A stretch of 64,000 bases of DNA, taken from contig NZ_JAOXHL010000001.1 of the NCBI RefSeq assembly GCF_025780085.1, positions 186,001 through 250,000 of the forward strand, in the 5' to 3' direction. Positions 1-12,834 of this stretch are shown one piece after another. The notes beneath the pieces were generated by a model. The model saw nothing but the letters and a program-made list of their open reading frames with translations, had not been told where the DNA came from and searched no databases. This DNA is from Ureaplasma miroungigenitalium. GTDB lineage: Bacteria; Bacillota_I; Bacilli_A; Mycoplasmatales; Mycoplasmoidaceae. The position numbers and the translations under genes are program-made. Within the stretch, counting starts at the first letter, position 1, and each line of letters opens with the position of its first letter.

Positions 1-1
1 A

Positions 2-136
2 GCAGGACAAGAACGGATTCTTTTAATGCGTAAGCAAGATCCTAATAAAAAATCAAAATTCAAAATCGAGAAAAAAGATGAATCAAACGAAACGGATACA
101 AAGCCGTTAGATTCATCAACAAACACAAAGGAGTAA
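2..136 (+). CDS. 3' end of an unrecognised protein (partial)
   Basis: The window opens inside a reading frame that runs 44 codons to TAA at 134-136, three bases before the obg start. The visible tail is very charged and low-complexity, with many Lys, Glu, Ser and Thr (ending in TNTKE), typical of a disordered C-terminus. I cannot name the family from this tail. Its tight spacing to obg suggests co-transcription. Confidence 0.5.
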   Translation, partial: AGQERILLMRKQDPNKKSKFKIEKKDESNETDTKPLDSSTNTKE

Positions 137-139
137 ACT

Positions 140-1435
140 ATGGCATTTGTTGATAAATGTGACATTATTTTAAAAGCCGGAAATGGTGGTAATGGAAAAC
201 TAGCCTGACGTCGTGAAACCCATGTCCCTATGGGTGGACCAGCTGGTGGTAATGGTGGGCATGGTGGTTCTATTTATTTTTTAGGATCACATAACGAACT
301 ATCATTAGAAAAAATTAAATACAAAAAGAAGTTCAAAGCCGAAAACGGAGAAAACGGAGATATTAAAAATCAACACGGTGCCAATGCCGAAGATGTTTAT
401 ATCAAAGTGCCATTAGGAACTATTGTTTATAATGAAGACAAAACCCAAGTTTTAGCTGAGGTTTTAATCGATCAACAAGCTTATTTAATCCAACCAGGTG
501 GTTTAGGTGGGCATGGTAATACACACTTTAAAAACGCTTTTCATAAAGCTCCATCATTATATGAGTTTGGGGAAGTAGTTGAAGAATTACGTGTTCATCT
601 AGAATTAAAATCCATTGCTGATATCGGAATTATTGGGTTACCAAATGCTGGTAAATCAACTTTAATTAGTTCGTTTACCAATGCTAAACCAAAAACAGCA
701 GCTTACCAATTTACGACACTAAACCCTATTTTAGGAACAATTTATGATCGTTCAAACCGAATTGTTTTTGCTGATATCCCGGGGTTAATCGAAGGAGCTC
801 ATCAAGGGAGTGGTTTAGGGATTGATTTCCTAAAACATATTGAACGTTGTTTTTTATTATTACATTTAATCTCGTTAGATGAAAATGATCACGAAGATAT
901 CGTAGGTGCTTACGAAACAATTCGTTACGAATTACAAGCATACGATTCAGCTTTAGCTAATAAACCATTTGTAATTGTCGCTAATAAAATGGATACACCT
1001 AATGCTCAAGTGCAATTACAAAAATTACAAAACCACTTAAAAAATCAGACTATCATAACTGTTAGTGCGTTAGATAAAATTAATATCCAAGAAATGCTTG
1101 CCACTATCATTCGTATGTACTATGATGAAAAACAAGCCTTTGCTGAACAACAAATTCATGCCGAAGAAATTATGGTTTACCAAAAACCACAAAAAGAATT
1201 ACAAAAGACTTTGGATGAAACAATTGTTATTGTTAAAGAAGAAGATCATGTCTTCAATGTTACAGGTGAATATTTAAAATTCTGAGTCAACCGTATCCCA
1301 TTAGTTACTAACGATAATATTGTGCGTTTTAATAATAAATTAGACGCGGTTAAGTTTAAAGAGCAACTACGAGCATATGGTGTGGAAACCAATGATTTAA
1401 TCAAGGTTTATCACTTAACATTGGAGATGGACTAA
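140..1435 (+). CDS. obg: GTPase Obg/CgtA
   Basis: Obg is a ribosome-associated GTPase needed for 50S assembly and stress control. The 431-residue product begins MAFVDKCDIILKAGNGGNGK and shows the glycine-rich Obg fold (GGPAGGNGGHGG, then GGLGGHGN), followed by a G domain: G1 GLPNAGKST near residue 165, G3 DIPG, G4 NKMD, and the C-terminal OCT-like segment. Two in-frame TGA codons (LAWRRE and KFWVNR) must be Trp. The ATG at 140 sits three bases after the previous stop with GGAG upstream. nadE follows after one base, an order also found in M. genitalium. Standard family length. Confidence 0.96.
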
Positions 1436-1436
1436 A

Positions 1437-2195
1437 ATGTGTACGCGTTTAAAAAGTTATTTGCGAAAACTCTTATTACATTTAGAAAACTACTTAACAA
1501 CTAATAATATTAAAACTGTTGTCCTTGGTGTTTCAGGTGGTATTGACAGTACTCTGGCTTTATATTTGTTAAAACAAATTAAAACCCCTTTAAAAATTAT
1601 GCCCGTTTTTATTGATATTGATTCTAAACCCCAAGACAAGGCTGATGTGGTCTTCTTACAATCGATTTTCCCTGAAATTCAGCTGGTTAATTTAAAACCC
1701 ATTTTGCAAGCTTACCAAGCACATTTAACGGATTTGAATAATCCTAAATTGGTTTATGACAATTTAAAAACACGGATTCGTGCAAATTACTTATATGCAC
1801 TAGCCAATGAGCATGAGGGGATTGTGATTTCCACCTTAAATTTCAATGAATACCATTTAGGTTTTTTTACGAAATTTGGAGACAGCAATGCTGATTATCA
1901 TTTACTAATAGGCTTATTAAAATCACAAATTTACAAGATCGCTGACTTTTTAAAAATTGATCAACGTTTTATTAACAAAAAACCATCACCTGGTTTTGAT
2001 GAACAAACCGATGAAGATCTTCTCGGCTTCTCATATGAAGAATATGAGCAAGTTGTCTTGCAACATAAGCGAATGAAAGCCGATTGTTTAAAAAAGGTTA
2101 ATCAATTAGTTAAGAAAAACCAACATAAACATTTCGCCATTGACGAATATCTATTAAATGAAAAGGTCCAATCAATTTATGAACAATGAAAATAA
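1437..2195 (+). CDS. nadE: NH3-dependent NAD+ synthetase
   Basis: NadE amidates deamido-NAD+ with ATP and ammonia, the last step of NAD synthesis. The 252-residue protein has the P-loop of the ATP-pyrophosphatase family, VSGGIDSTLALYLL (residues about 32-45), the STLNFNEYHLGFFTKFGD substrate region and KKPSPGF near residue 183. No glutaminase domain is present, so free ammonia is the donor. It ends EQWK with TGA read as Trp before TAA. The 3' end overlaps the next gene by 17 bp, consistent with translational coupling. Confidence 0.95.
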
Positions 2196-2677
2196 TACCC
2201 CTGTACCTACAAAAACCAGCTTGATGCACAAACTAAAGGATTTTATTAAAACCTTTAAAGGTTTTGTGGTCATTACCTTTTTAGGTTATGTTTTAGTGGC
2301 TATTTGTCTTGGAGTTCTTATTTATGCTGTTTTAGAATTAGATACAGCCTTAAAAGATTATCGTGAATGAAATTATGACTATTTAATGAATACATCCGAA
2401 ACAGAGCAACACGATTTATTAAATATCCAATCACTTTTATCTTTAGAAATTTTTAAATGAGGTTCGGTATTAGGGTGTATGTTGTTTATCATCATCATAC
2501 TCAATATTAATATTTTTGCTTATTGATCATATTCAAATCACTACATTCCCGAACTAAAGGATAATAAGTTATTGAGTAATTGATTAAAAGCATTTATTAG
2601 TAAACAAAAAGCTAATAAAACAGAACCTAAAAAAGACAAAATGCGTAAAACAATTATCAAGAAGGACGGTGCCCAAG

Positions 2678-3679
<1,002 letters not shown>

Positions 3680-3691
3680 AAGGAGTTATTT

Positions 3692-6016
3692 ATGATTATT
3701 AGTTACAATTTTTTAAAAACTTTATGCTCCTCTTTAAAACGTGTTAAATTAGTAGATTTATGTCAGGACTTAATGAATTTAGGGTGCGAGGTTGAACAAA
3801 TTATTCCATACCAACAAGATCCCTTCATCGCTGTGTTTCAAATTATGCAAATTACAGCACATCCAACGCACAAAAAATTAAAAGTTTTAAACCTAAAAAA
3901 CCAAGATAAGCAAATTCAAATCATCACTAACCAAACATATTTACAAGCAAAAGACTACGTCCTTGTAGCACAGGTTGGTGCTCGTATTGGCGATATAACA
4001 ATCACTGAGCGTGCTTTTGGCGAACTAGTTTCCCAAGGTATGTTATTAAGTGTTGCTGAACTTGATCCCACAGCAGCTGCTCATTACCATTGTGATGACT
4101 TAGCTCAAGTGATTACCGATACCAGTGCCGCTGGTGTTAAACAAAAACTCCAAGCTTTAGATTTAAGTGATTATCTTTTAGATTTGTCATTACCTTCTAA
4201 CCGTAATGAATTAAATGGCTACCATTTCCTTTGCAAAGAATTAGCAGCACTACATCAAAAAACATTCCAATCGAATGAACGTACCATCATTAGACCATTA
4301 GCTAATGATTTTATAAACGGGTCAATGCCTAATCTGGTTAATAATTATTTCCTGGCTGAAATCAAGGATTTTCAAGAACCAATTAGCTTTGCACAGAAGG
4401 TTTTACTAGCGCGTCATAATATCACAGTCCACAATAATTTAAATGACCATTTAGATTACTTAACACTGATGACTGCTAATCCCATGCACGCTTTTGATGC
4501 TGATTTAATTACTAGTTCCTTAGAAGTTAAAACCCTTGACAAGCCCACAAGTATGCTAGGGATTGACCAAAAAACTTACCAATTAGAAGCGGGCGATTTA
4601 GTTCTGTGTGATGGTTCAAAAATCGTGGCACTGTGTGGTATTATGGGAGCTTATGAATACCGTTTAACACCCCAAACTAAACGAGTTTATATCGAATGTG
4701 CTAATTTCGATTTTGTATATATTAAAAAAACAGCTAGTCGTTTAAAAATTAATTCACTAGCTGCTAACTTGTTTGCCAAACCACTGAATGTGAACATTAC
4801 TTATTTAACTGCTCAATACTTACAAACATATTTTCAAGACGCTCTAACTTGAAAACACATTGGAATTAAACAAAAAATGCCTGCGGTATCAGCGAGCATG
4901 ATTAAGTTACAAAATGTGATTGGTACAACTAATTTAAAAATCAGTAGTATCATCAATTTCTTTGAACTTTTAGGTTATAAGATTAATCGTACACACAGTC
5001 AGTTCCATGCACCTTTTTATCGTTGTGATGTTTTAAATGCTTTTGACATTTATGAAGATGCCATGAAGTTATATGACATTAATAAAGTTGCAGCACAACC
5101 GGTTTTATATTACGGTCAAATTAGTCAGAAAAATACTATTTATGATTTAATTTACAGTCTTAAGACTAAATTGCAAGCGTACAATTTAATCGAAGCTAAA
5201 ACCTATCAATTAAAAGCTAAAGACAATGCTTTAGCTTTTAATTGATATCACAAAGAACAAGATTTAATTGAAATCCAAAACCCTATATCAATGCATAAAG
5301 CATTTTTAAAACTGAACAATGTAGATAGTTTATTAGATGTTTTAATGTACAATATCCATTACAAAAACAACCTGTTCAATGTTTTCGAATGTGTTGATTT
5401 AAATGTCTTAAACAAACCAAAGGCATTGAATCTAACTTTAGTTTGTCCAATGCCTTTAATTCGTAATACTGTTAATAAAGATGCTGTAAACAACAATTTG
5501 TTAACTATGAAATCACTGGTTTCAATGGTGTGTAAACATTTTTGCTTAGATTTTAGTTATTTACCTAACACGCAAGCTTGTGAATTAAATCCACAACAAT
5601 CATTGGCTTTAAGTTTGGATGATGTTAATGTTCATGGATACGTTGGTTTAATGACTCAAAAAAGTCTTAAACAATACGATTTAAACGAACCGGTTTATCT
5701 TTTAAACATGAATATTCCTTACAGTTTTATCAAACAAGCTAATCCAACCATTTATTGTCCAATTAGTACAACCCATGACGTCATCAAAGATGTTTCCATC
5801 GCTTATCACGATGATGTTGATTTAACGAAAGTCTTAGACGAATTGAATCAACAAGACTATATTGTGCAAACGCAAATCATTGATGCTTATCAAAAAGATC
5901 AAGCCACAATTTATACAATTCGTGTAAATATTAATTTAAGAGACCAAAATCTAGATAATAACCAAATTAAAAATTACTTAGAACAAATCGAAAATATCTT
6001 AAAGAGTTACTTGTAG
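3692..6016 (+). CDS. pheT: Phenylalanyl-tRNA synthetase beta subunit
   Basis: The 774-residue protein is the beta subunit that binds tRNA and edits mischarged Tyr. Visible domains in order: EMAP/tRNA-binding-like region (residues 40-150, AHPTHKKLKVLNL), B3/B4 editing domain (PSNRNEL, MTANPMHAFDAD), B5, a degenerate catalytic-like domain and the C-terminal ferredoxin-fold anticodon-binding domain (THDVIKDVSI to NLRDQNLDN). Two TGA codons, at TWKHIG and FNWYHK, are Trp. AAGGAG precedes ATG 3692. The 3' end overlaps convergent truA by 10 bp. Slightly shorter than most bacterial PheT. Confidence 0.94.
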
Positions 6017-6741
6017 TTAACTCGCGCTAAATATAAACCACATCCAGGGACAATCGCTTGAGCTTGACCCTTATGAGGTTTTTCTAAAAAGGTTTGTAAG
6101 GTCTTTAAATCAGTCTTGCCTTGCATTAGTTTAAGCAAACTACCTACAATCATGCGCACCATATTTTTTAAAAAACCATTCCCTGATACATAGATTTTTA
6201 TCTTTTTTGTTGTTTCAGTAAATGAAATATCAGTAATCGTACGCACTGTTTGATCTAATTCACTTGTGCTGTATGACAAGAAATCATGCGTCCCCAAAAA
6301 CAAATCTTTAAATTGTTCAAACTGCACTTGATCTCAGATTAATGCTTCATCATAATATGCATAATGGCGTTCGTAGATGTTATATGTTTTATTAATGACA
6401 TAAACATATGTTTTATTCACAGCCATATATTGTGCATGAAAATCCTGATCAACAACTTGAACATCTAATATGCGAATATCCTCTGGCAAAAAAGCGTTCA
6501 CAGCTTTTAAGATAACATGTGCTGGATATGTCAAGGCCTCATGTTGCACATTACATACTTGCTCTAAAGCGTGCACGTAACGATCAGTCCGCCCTGAACC
6601 AATAACTTTAATTTCGTCAGTAATTTTAAATGCTTTTTGAAAAGCCTGCGAAATACTTGCTTGGACACTTGGTTTATTTGGTTGAACAGCTCAACCATAG
6701 TAATTGTGTCCATCGTATGTTAGTGTAATTTTATAATTCAT
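6007..6741 (-). CDS. truA: tRNA pseudouridine synthase A
   Basis: TruA makes pseudouridine 38-40 in tRNA anticodon arms. The 244-residue product begins MNYKITLTYDGHNYYGWAVQ, with the catalytic motif GSGRTDRYVHALEQV (Asp near residue 52) and the C-terminal NGFLKNMVRMIVG signature. The usual TDxGVHA is RTDRYVHA here; the catalytic Asp remains. TGA encodes Trp in YGWAVQP and LIWDQV. It is divergent from leuS across 54 bp of AT-rich promoter DNA and convergent with pheT. Confidence 0.94.
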
Positions 6742-6795
6742 CTACTATCAACTTCTTTTAAAATATAATTATCATAACAAAAAAAGGATCCGCTT

Positions 6796-9228
6796 ATGTA
6801 CAATCATAATAAAATAGAAAAAAAATGACAAAAACATTGGTTAGAAAATAAAACCTTTCGTTTTGTTGACAATGCCCAAAATCCAAAATGCTACGTTTTA
6901 GATATGTTTCCCTACCCTAGTGGTAAGGGTTTACACGTTGGCCATCCCAAAGGTTATACGGCAACTGATGTCATCTCACGTTTTAAACGTTTAAACGGTT
7001 TTGATGTCCTTCACCCCATTGGTTGAGATGCTTTTGGTTTGCCAGCTGAACAATATGCTTTGGAAACTAATAATCACCCGCGTGACTTTACTAGCCATAA
7101 CATCGAGGTTTTCCGTAAACAATTACAAATGTTAGGTTTTGATTATGATTATGATAAAGAAGTCAACACCACTGACCCTCAATTCTACATGTGAACTCAA
7201 TGAATATTCATTCAATTATACAAACATGATTTAGCCGAAATCAAAGATATTGACGTTAATTGATGTCCTAAATTAGGAACTGTGTTGAGTAATGAAGAAA
7301 TTGTTTATGATGATCAAAACCAACCGGTTAGTGAACGGGGCAAATACCCAGTTTTCAAGAAGCCTATGAAGCAATGAGTATTAAAAATTAGTGCTTATGC
7401 AGAACGTTTATTAGAAAACTTAAAAGACTTAGATTTTTCATCATCCCTAAAAGCTTTACAAACTAATTGAATCGGCCGTTCGGAAGGTTATAGTGTTGAT
7501 TTTGTTTTGGAACAAACAAATACAACATTACCTGTTTTCACTACGCGTTTAGATACAATTTATGGCGTGAGTTTTGTGGGTATGGCTTATGATCATCTGC
7601 AAGTTAATGATTTATTAATCCCTCAATCACGCCAAAAAGCCGTTAAAGAATTTTTAGAACAAGTCAAGAACACTTCTGATCGTCAACGTTTAGCTAATCA
7701 AGAAAAAAATGGTGTTTTCACAGGGCTTTATGTCATTAACCCGATTAACAACGAAAAAGTGCCATTATTTTTAGTTGATTATGTTTTAAGTAGTTTTGCA
7801 ACTGGGATTGTCATGGGGGTTCCTGCTCATGATGATCGTGATTTCTTATTTGCTCAAAAATATGATTTGCCAATCATTTCTGTCATCGAGACGACCCACG
7901 AATTACCCTATGTGTACGATGGGGCACACATTAACTCACCATTAATAAATGGTTTAAATAAAAACGAAGCTATAAATGTTTTAGGGGAATATTTACAAAG
8001 TCACAAACTAGGATTAAAACAAACCTTCTATAAACTTCGTGACTGAGTTTTTTCACGTCAACGTTATTGAGGTGAACCTTTCCCTGTTTTATTTGATCCA
8101 CAAGGAAAAATTAAATTACTAGAAGATTTACCAGTCTTATTACCAGATCTAGATAACTTCCATCCAAGTGGTGATGGTCAAAGTCCATTAGCCAATAATC
8201 ATGAATGATTATACGTTGAAATCGATGGTGTTAAGTATCGTCGTGAAACAAATACCATGCCACAATGAGCTGGTTCATCATGATATTATTTAGCTTATAT
8301 TTTAAAAAACCCTGATGGAACTTATTTGCCATTAAATTCATCAGCAGCTTATGAACGTTTCCAAAAATGATTACCTGTTGACCTTTATATAGGTGGTCAA
8401 GAACATGCTGTTTTACATTTACTTTACGCTCGTTTCTGACACGCTTTTTTATATGACATTAAAGTAGTCCCAACTAAAGAACCTTTCCAAAAGGTCATTA
8501 ATCAAGGAATGATTCTTGGCCCTAATGGTGAAAAAATGTCTAAATCAAAAGGCAATGTAATTAATCCCGATGAAATTATCGCTTCACATGGTGCTGATAC
8601 CTTACGTTTATATGAGATGTTTATGGGTCCATTAACCGCATCTCTACCTTGAAGTGATGAAGGCTTAGATGGAATGCGTAAATGATTAGACCGTGTCTAT
8701 CGTTTATACACAAACGCCAACGAACTGAGCGTTATTTCTAGTATTGATCAACTAGCTGAAGAAGTTGTTTATAGTTATCATAAAATGGTCAAGAATGTTA
8801 CACAAGCACTAAACGAATACAGTTTTAACATTGCTATTAGTGAAATGATGGTTTTTGTTAATGTTCTTTATAAACATAAACAAATTAACTACGAACTATT
8901 AGATAATCTTTTAATTATGCTTTCTTGTTTTACACCCCACCTAACACAAGAGTTATATAGCTACAACCACCCAGATATGTCAGTTGCCCACCAAAAATGA
9001 CCGACATATAACCCAGATAAATTAATTCAATCGCACATTAGCCTGCCTATTCAATTTAACGGGAAACTAAAACAAACACTTAAAGTCGCCAAAGATTTAT
9101 CATTAGATGAATTGCAATCATTAATTCAAGCTGATCCAGTCATGCAAAATCATTTAGAACAAGTCGAAGTTCTTAAGGTCATCCATGTGCCCAATAAAAT
9201 TATTAACTTCGTAGTTAAGCCGAAATAA
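6796..9228 (+). CDS. leuS: Leucyl-tRNA synthetase
   Basis: The 810-residue class I synthetase charges tRNA-Leu. Its HIGH motif is HVGHPKG (about residue 50), preceded by [10 protein letters not shown]. The CP1 editing domain spans residues 220-400 ([18 protein letters not shown]), and KMSKS appears as [12 protein letters not shown] near residue 580. At least ten TGA codons are Trp, including WDAFGLPAE and [12 protein letters not shown]. An AAAAAGGAT site precedes ATG 6796. One base separates it from the downstream peptidase gene, so they are co-transcribed. The matching tRNA-Leu(UAA) lies at 59044-59129. Confidence 0.96.
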
Positions 9229-9229
9229 T

Positions 9230-10171
9230 ATGAGTTATCAAAAATATTTATACCCCCAAACAAAACCGTTTTTTACAGGTTATTTAAACACACCGGATAA
9301 TCATCAAATATACTATGAGTTATCAGGTAATCAACAGGGGATTCCTATTGTCTTTATTCATGGTGGACCAGGGGGTGGAACACCCAAAAATGCTCACCGT
9401 TTCTTTGATCCCACAAAATATTTTGTCATTACTTTTGATCAAAGAGGGTGTGGTCGTTCACGCCCACTACACGGTTTAAAAAATAATACAACAATGCATT
9501 TAGTCAATGACATGGTACTTTTGAAAAAAACTCTCAAAATCGATCAGTGAATATTATTTGGTGGTTCTTGAGGAACAACGCTGGCTTTAGTTTATGCTAT
9601 CCATCATCCGCAAGATGTTATCAGTATTGTTTTACGTGGAGTTTTCTTAGCTCGCGCATCATCCGTTGAATGATTATACCAAGATGGAGCTAGTTTTATG
9701 CGGCCAACAGAATATGCGAATTTTGTGGCTAATTTCAGTGCGCATGAACGAGCTAATGTGATTCAAACATACTACAAATTGCTAAATCATCCAGATCAAC
9801 AAATCGCACTCAAAGCAGCTTATCAATGAAATGATTGAGAAACATCATTAGTGACGGTGAACAAATTAAAGATTACTAACCGTAATGATGAACAAGAACT
9901 AGCAATCGCTAAATTAGAAAACTATTATTTCTATCACCAAAGTTTTTTAGAAGAAGATTTTATTTTAAAAAACTGTGAATCAATTAAGAATATTCCCACA
10001 TACATCGTACACGGTTTATATGACTTAGATTGTCGACCAGTCGATGCTTATGATTTACACCAAAAACTAAATAATAGTCAATTATTTCTTGTGCCTAAGG
10101 CCGGTCATACAACACGTGATACCAATTTAATGAAAGCCGTCATGCACGTCTTAAATGATTTAATAAAATAA
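9230..10171 (+). CDS. pip: Proline iminopeptidase (alpha/beta hydrolase)
   Basis: The 313-residue S33-family peptidase would release N-terminal proline from peptides in the cytoplasm. It shows the oxyanion-region HGGPGGG (about residue 45), FDQRGCGRS, and the nucleophile elbow GGSWGTTLAL (Ser near residue 111, with TGA as Trp). The catalytic Asp is in GLYDLDCRP and the His in KAGHTTRD. The start is one base after the leuS stop. A strong terminator follows at once, so this gene ends the leuS operon. Peptidases of this type serve amino-acid scavenging in mycoplasmas. Confidence 0.93.
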
Positions 10172-10172
10172 T

Positions 10173-10203
10173 AAAAAACACCCTCATGTGGTGTTTTTTT
10201 GTT
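10173..10203 (+). terminator. Rho-independent terminator of leuS-pip
   Basis: A hairpin AACACC / GGTGTT with a 7-base loop is flanked by A6 and T7 (10174-10200). It sits right after the pip stop and faces the convergent minus-strand gene, so it may act in both directions. Confidence 0.85.
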
Positions 10204-10221
10204 TGCTGATCTAAATAAAAT

Positions 10222-10845
10222 CTATTCTTCTTCGTCTGCTGTTTCTTCTTCATCTGATTCATCAGTACTAGACAAGGTTGTATCCGCATTCGCTGGGTCA
10301 TTCGTTTTGGAATTTTCTAAATCTACCATCAATAATTCATAACCAAGAATCATTTCCATTTGGTTTAATTGGTTTTCTTCTTTATCATTTAAAATCCTTA
10401 ATAAATTAAGACTTGCTAAAATCGGGAAGAAGAACAATAAAACAGTGTATTGTCATGTAAATTCATGAAATATTTTTTTCGGTTGTTCGTGATTAAAGAA
10501 ATTTTGTAAGGTATTTTGTAATTGAACAAAATTACGCAAAATAGCCACAATATTAAACAAATTGTAAACAAAAAATCCTACATAGACAAATAGTAAAGGA
10601 AAGGCAAACACCCCAAATCCAGCTAAGGCTTTATATGGTTCTGTTGGACAAATGCTATTACTATTTGCAAATAACGCAATAAAAATAACGAAAGCTGCGA
10701 ATAAAGAAATTGTTATAATTGACGTTTTATAAATCAAGCGCAGTTGTTTTTTGGTGCGATTTAATAAATTAAGATATTTATCAGCGATCACTTCCTGATT
10801 TTTTGAACTACTTATTTGTAGTGATAATTGGTTTGTGTAATTCAT
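10222..10845 (-). CDS. Hypothetical membrane protein with acidic tail
   Basis: The 207-residue protein is read through one TGA (EFTWQYTVLL). There are hydrophobic segments at about residues 38-62 (IITISLFAAFVIFIALFANS), 72-95 (FGVFAFPLLFVYVGFFVYNL) and 128-145 (LLFFFPILASLNLL). The N-terminus is Lys/Asn-rich, and the C-terminus is almost all Asp, Glu, Ser and Thr (DESDEEETADEEE). No family recognised. It stands alone between the pip terminator and the lemA terminator; an AGGAGT site precedes ATG 10845. It probably sits in the cytoplasmic membrane with an acidic cytoplasmic tail. Confidence 0.75.
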
Positions 10846-10891
10846 TAATTACTCCTAACATTAAAAAATAAATATTTATTATATTATAAAT

Positions 10892-10925
10892 AAAAAAAGC
10901 ATTACGTTAAATAATGCTTTTTTTG
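10892..10925. terminator. Bidirectional terminator downstream of lemA
   Basis: A perfect stem GCATTA / TAATGC (7-base loop) is extended by A7/T7 on both sides, giving U-tracts on both strands. On the minus strand it lies just past the lemA stop at 10941. Confidence 0.8.
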
Positions 10926-10940
10926 TTTTAATTCAAATAA

Positions 10941-11603
10941 TTAAAAGTCAGAAAGAGAACTCATGCTTACGTCTTGACGTTCTTTTTGTGCAGCAGCATA
11001 AACTGGCATTGATTTTAATTGCATCTTTTCAGCAATGATAACTGGCATGAAAGACATAATTTTTGCATTTCAGTTTGTAGCTAAAGCATTATACATGCGT
11101 CGAGCTGAAGAGATTTCATTTTCTAATCACGTTGAAGTTGACATTAATTCCATCACGATTGTTGATGATTTTAGGTCTGGATAACGTTCAAAGGCCACAT
11201 TAACAACTTTTTGCACTTGTGAAATCACTTGTTCATCTTTTTCAATATCGTTTGTTAATTTTAAAGCTCGGTTTGATGTTACTTCATCTAAAACAGTTTT
11301 TTCAAATTTATAGTGTGAACGTACTTGTTCAACTAATTTGTTTAAAGTGTCAAATCGTTTAGCTTGATTCACTTGGATTTGTGAAGATGCTTCGTTGACA
11401 TCATTTTGTTCCGCAATAAAACTATTCTTTGTACGAACCACTCAAATAATCATTGGTATGCACAATAAAACAAAAGATACAATTCAGCAAATAACATATA
11501 AAGCTCTTTGTCCCGTTGTTGTTTTAGCAGCAAAAGGTTTGTTAGAAACGTTTGGTTGTAGTCCATCCGGACTTTGTTCTTCTCATAAATTTAAGTTTGA
11601 CAT
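10941..11603 (-). CDS. lemA: LemA family membrane protein
   Basis: The 220-residue protein has the LemA layout: a short cytoplasmic N-terminus, one transmembrane helix at about residues 35-58 (ALYVICWIVSFVLLCIPMII, then W), and a long helical domain with the conserved VVRTKNSFI, YPDLKSSTIVMELM and NEISSARRMYN segments. The fold normally ends after MPVI..., as here. Three TGA codons in the N-terminal part (NLWEEQ, ICWIVS, IIWVVR) require Trp, so the true start is 11603. LemA function is unclear; it is membrane-anchored with a coiled helical ectodomain. It is divergent from the gene at 11683. Confidence 0.9.
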
Positions 11604-11682
11604 TTTTACCTCGTATATAATTGAATATATTAATATATTATAATATAATAGTAAAACAACAACATGTTAAATAGGAGGATTT

Positions 11683-12048
11683 ATGAGTAAAAAAATCATT
11701 ATTGAACTAACAGACGAAGAGTTTGACAAGTTACAAACATTTAAAAATAAAATCGATTCAGCTAATTTATTAGATGCATCAGGCTTTGCAAAGGAAATGT
11801 TATTAGATTTAGTGAAAAATTCTTATGATTTCTTAGAACCTGGTTCTAACGACTTTTTAGAACAATTCACAAAACAAATGAAAATGGCCTCAGAACAAAT
11901 GAAAAATGCCAGCAACATGGACATTGCCAAATTCTTTACTGATATCATGCAAAACAGCAAAGATATGCCAGTAACACCAACAACTGATTCATCTGAAAAA
12001 GAAGAAAAAACAACTGAGCAAAAACCACCTCGTGTAAGAAAAGCATAA
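11683..12048 (+). CDS. Hypothetical small protein
   Basis: The 121-residue acidic soluble protein begins MSKKIIIELTDEEFDKLQTF, has a helical Met-rich middle (KQMKMASEQMKNASNMD) and a disordered Lys/Glu/Pro tail. AGGAGG lies 8 bases before the ATG, one of the best ribosome-binding sites in the window, so it may be highly expressed. No family recognised. Six bases separate it from the downstream RNA methylase. The intergenic DNA shared with lemA (11604-11682) is nearly pure A/T and holds TATAAT-like boxes on both strands. Confidence 0.75.
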   Translation: MSKKIIIELTDEEFDKLQTFKNKIDSANLLDASGFAKEMLLDLVKNSYDFLEPGSNDFLEQFTKQMKMASEQMKNASNMDIAKFFTDIMQNSKDMPVTPTTDSSEKEEKTTEQKPPRVRKA

Positions 12049-12054
12049 TCCTAT

Positions 12055-12834
12055 ATGCAAATAATAACCTCAATTAAAAACCCTTTAGTTGTCCATACAA
12101 TCAAATTAGTACAAGACAAAAAATATCGTGAGGAGCACCAAGCATTCGTCATTGAAAACACTAAATTATTAGATGAAGCAATCGCTAATCATGCACAAAT
12201 TACTCACTTATTTGTTGACGATAATTATTATGAAAAAAACTATGAACAAGTTTTTCCCTATACCCTAATTCAAGGGATGGAGATTATTCGTGTCAGCTCA
12301 TCGGTTTGTAAAAAAATGAGCAGTAATGTGCAAACAGGCATTTTATTTGCCATCATCAAAATATCAGACAAGGAATTTATAAGATCAAGCTCTTGCTTAT
12401 TTTTAGATCATATTCAAGACCCTGGTAATTTAGGCACTATTTTACGATCAGCTGTGGCTTTTAATGTGCCCAATATTGTATTACACAATTGTGCTGATTT
12501 ATATAATCCCAAAACCATTAAAGCTAGTATGGGAGCTATTTTTAAAATTAATCCGCTCGTTATGAATGAACAATCTGATGCTATTAATTTTTTAAAAAAC
12601 ACAAAATTAACCAAAATTGCTTCAGCTTTATTACCTAATGCCATCTCTTTAAAAGAAGTGTCCAAGCCAACTGCATATTGCTTATTGGTCGGTAATGAAG
12701 GACACGGATTAAACCCACTGTTTATTGATTGTGCTGATCTGATAGCCAAAATCAATCTACATAATACTGAATCATTGAACGTGACAACTGCCACAAGTAT
12801 TTTTTTATACTCATTAGATAACAATGAACAATAA
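12055..12834 (+). CDS. TrmH/SpoU family RNA 2'-O-methyltransferase
   Basis: The 259-residue SPOUT methylase uses SAM to methylate a ribose 2'-OH in rRNA or tRNA. It has an N-terminal SpoU substrate-binding domain (residues 1-100) and the three trefoil-knot motifs: DHIQDPGNLGTILRSA (about 119-134), LVGNEGHGL (about 215-223) and LNVTTATSIFLY (about 242-253). The target nucleotide cannot be told; family members include RlmB-like and TsnR-like enzymes. Its last 11 bp overlap holA. Confidence 0.9.
   Translation: MQIITSIKNPLVVHTIKLVQDKKYREEHQAFVIENTKLLDEAIANHAQITHLFVDDNYYEKNYEQVFPYTLIQGMEIIRVSSSVCKKMSSNVQTGILFAIIKISDKEFIRSSSCLFLDHIQDPGNLGTILRSAVAFNVPNIVLHNCADLYNPKTIKASMGAIFKINPLVMNEQSDAINFLKNTKLTKIASALLPNAISLKEVSKPTAYCLLVGNEGHGLNPLFIDCADLIAKINLHNTESLNVTTATSIFLYSLDNNEQ

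Noticed and set aside
2669-2677. GTG start for pheS three codons upstream
   Set aside because: Only two bases lie between it and AAGGA; ATG 2678 has workable spacing.
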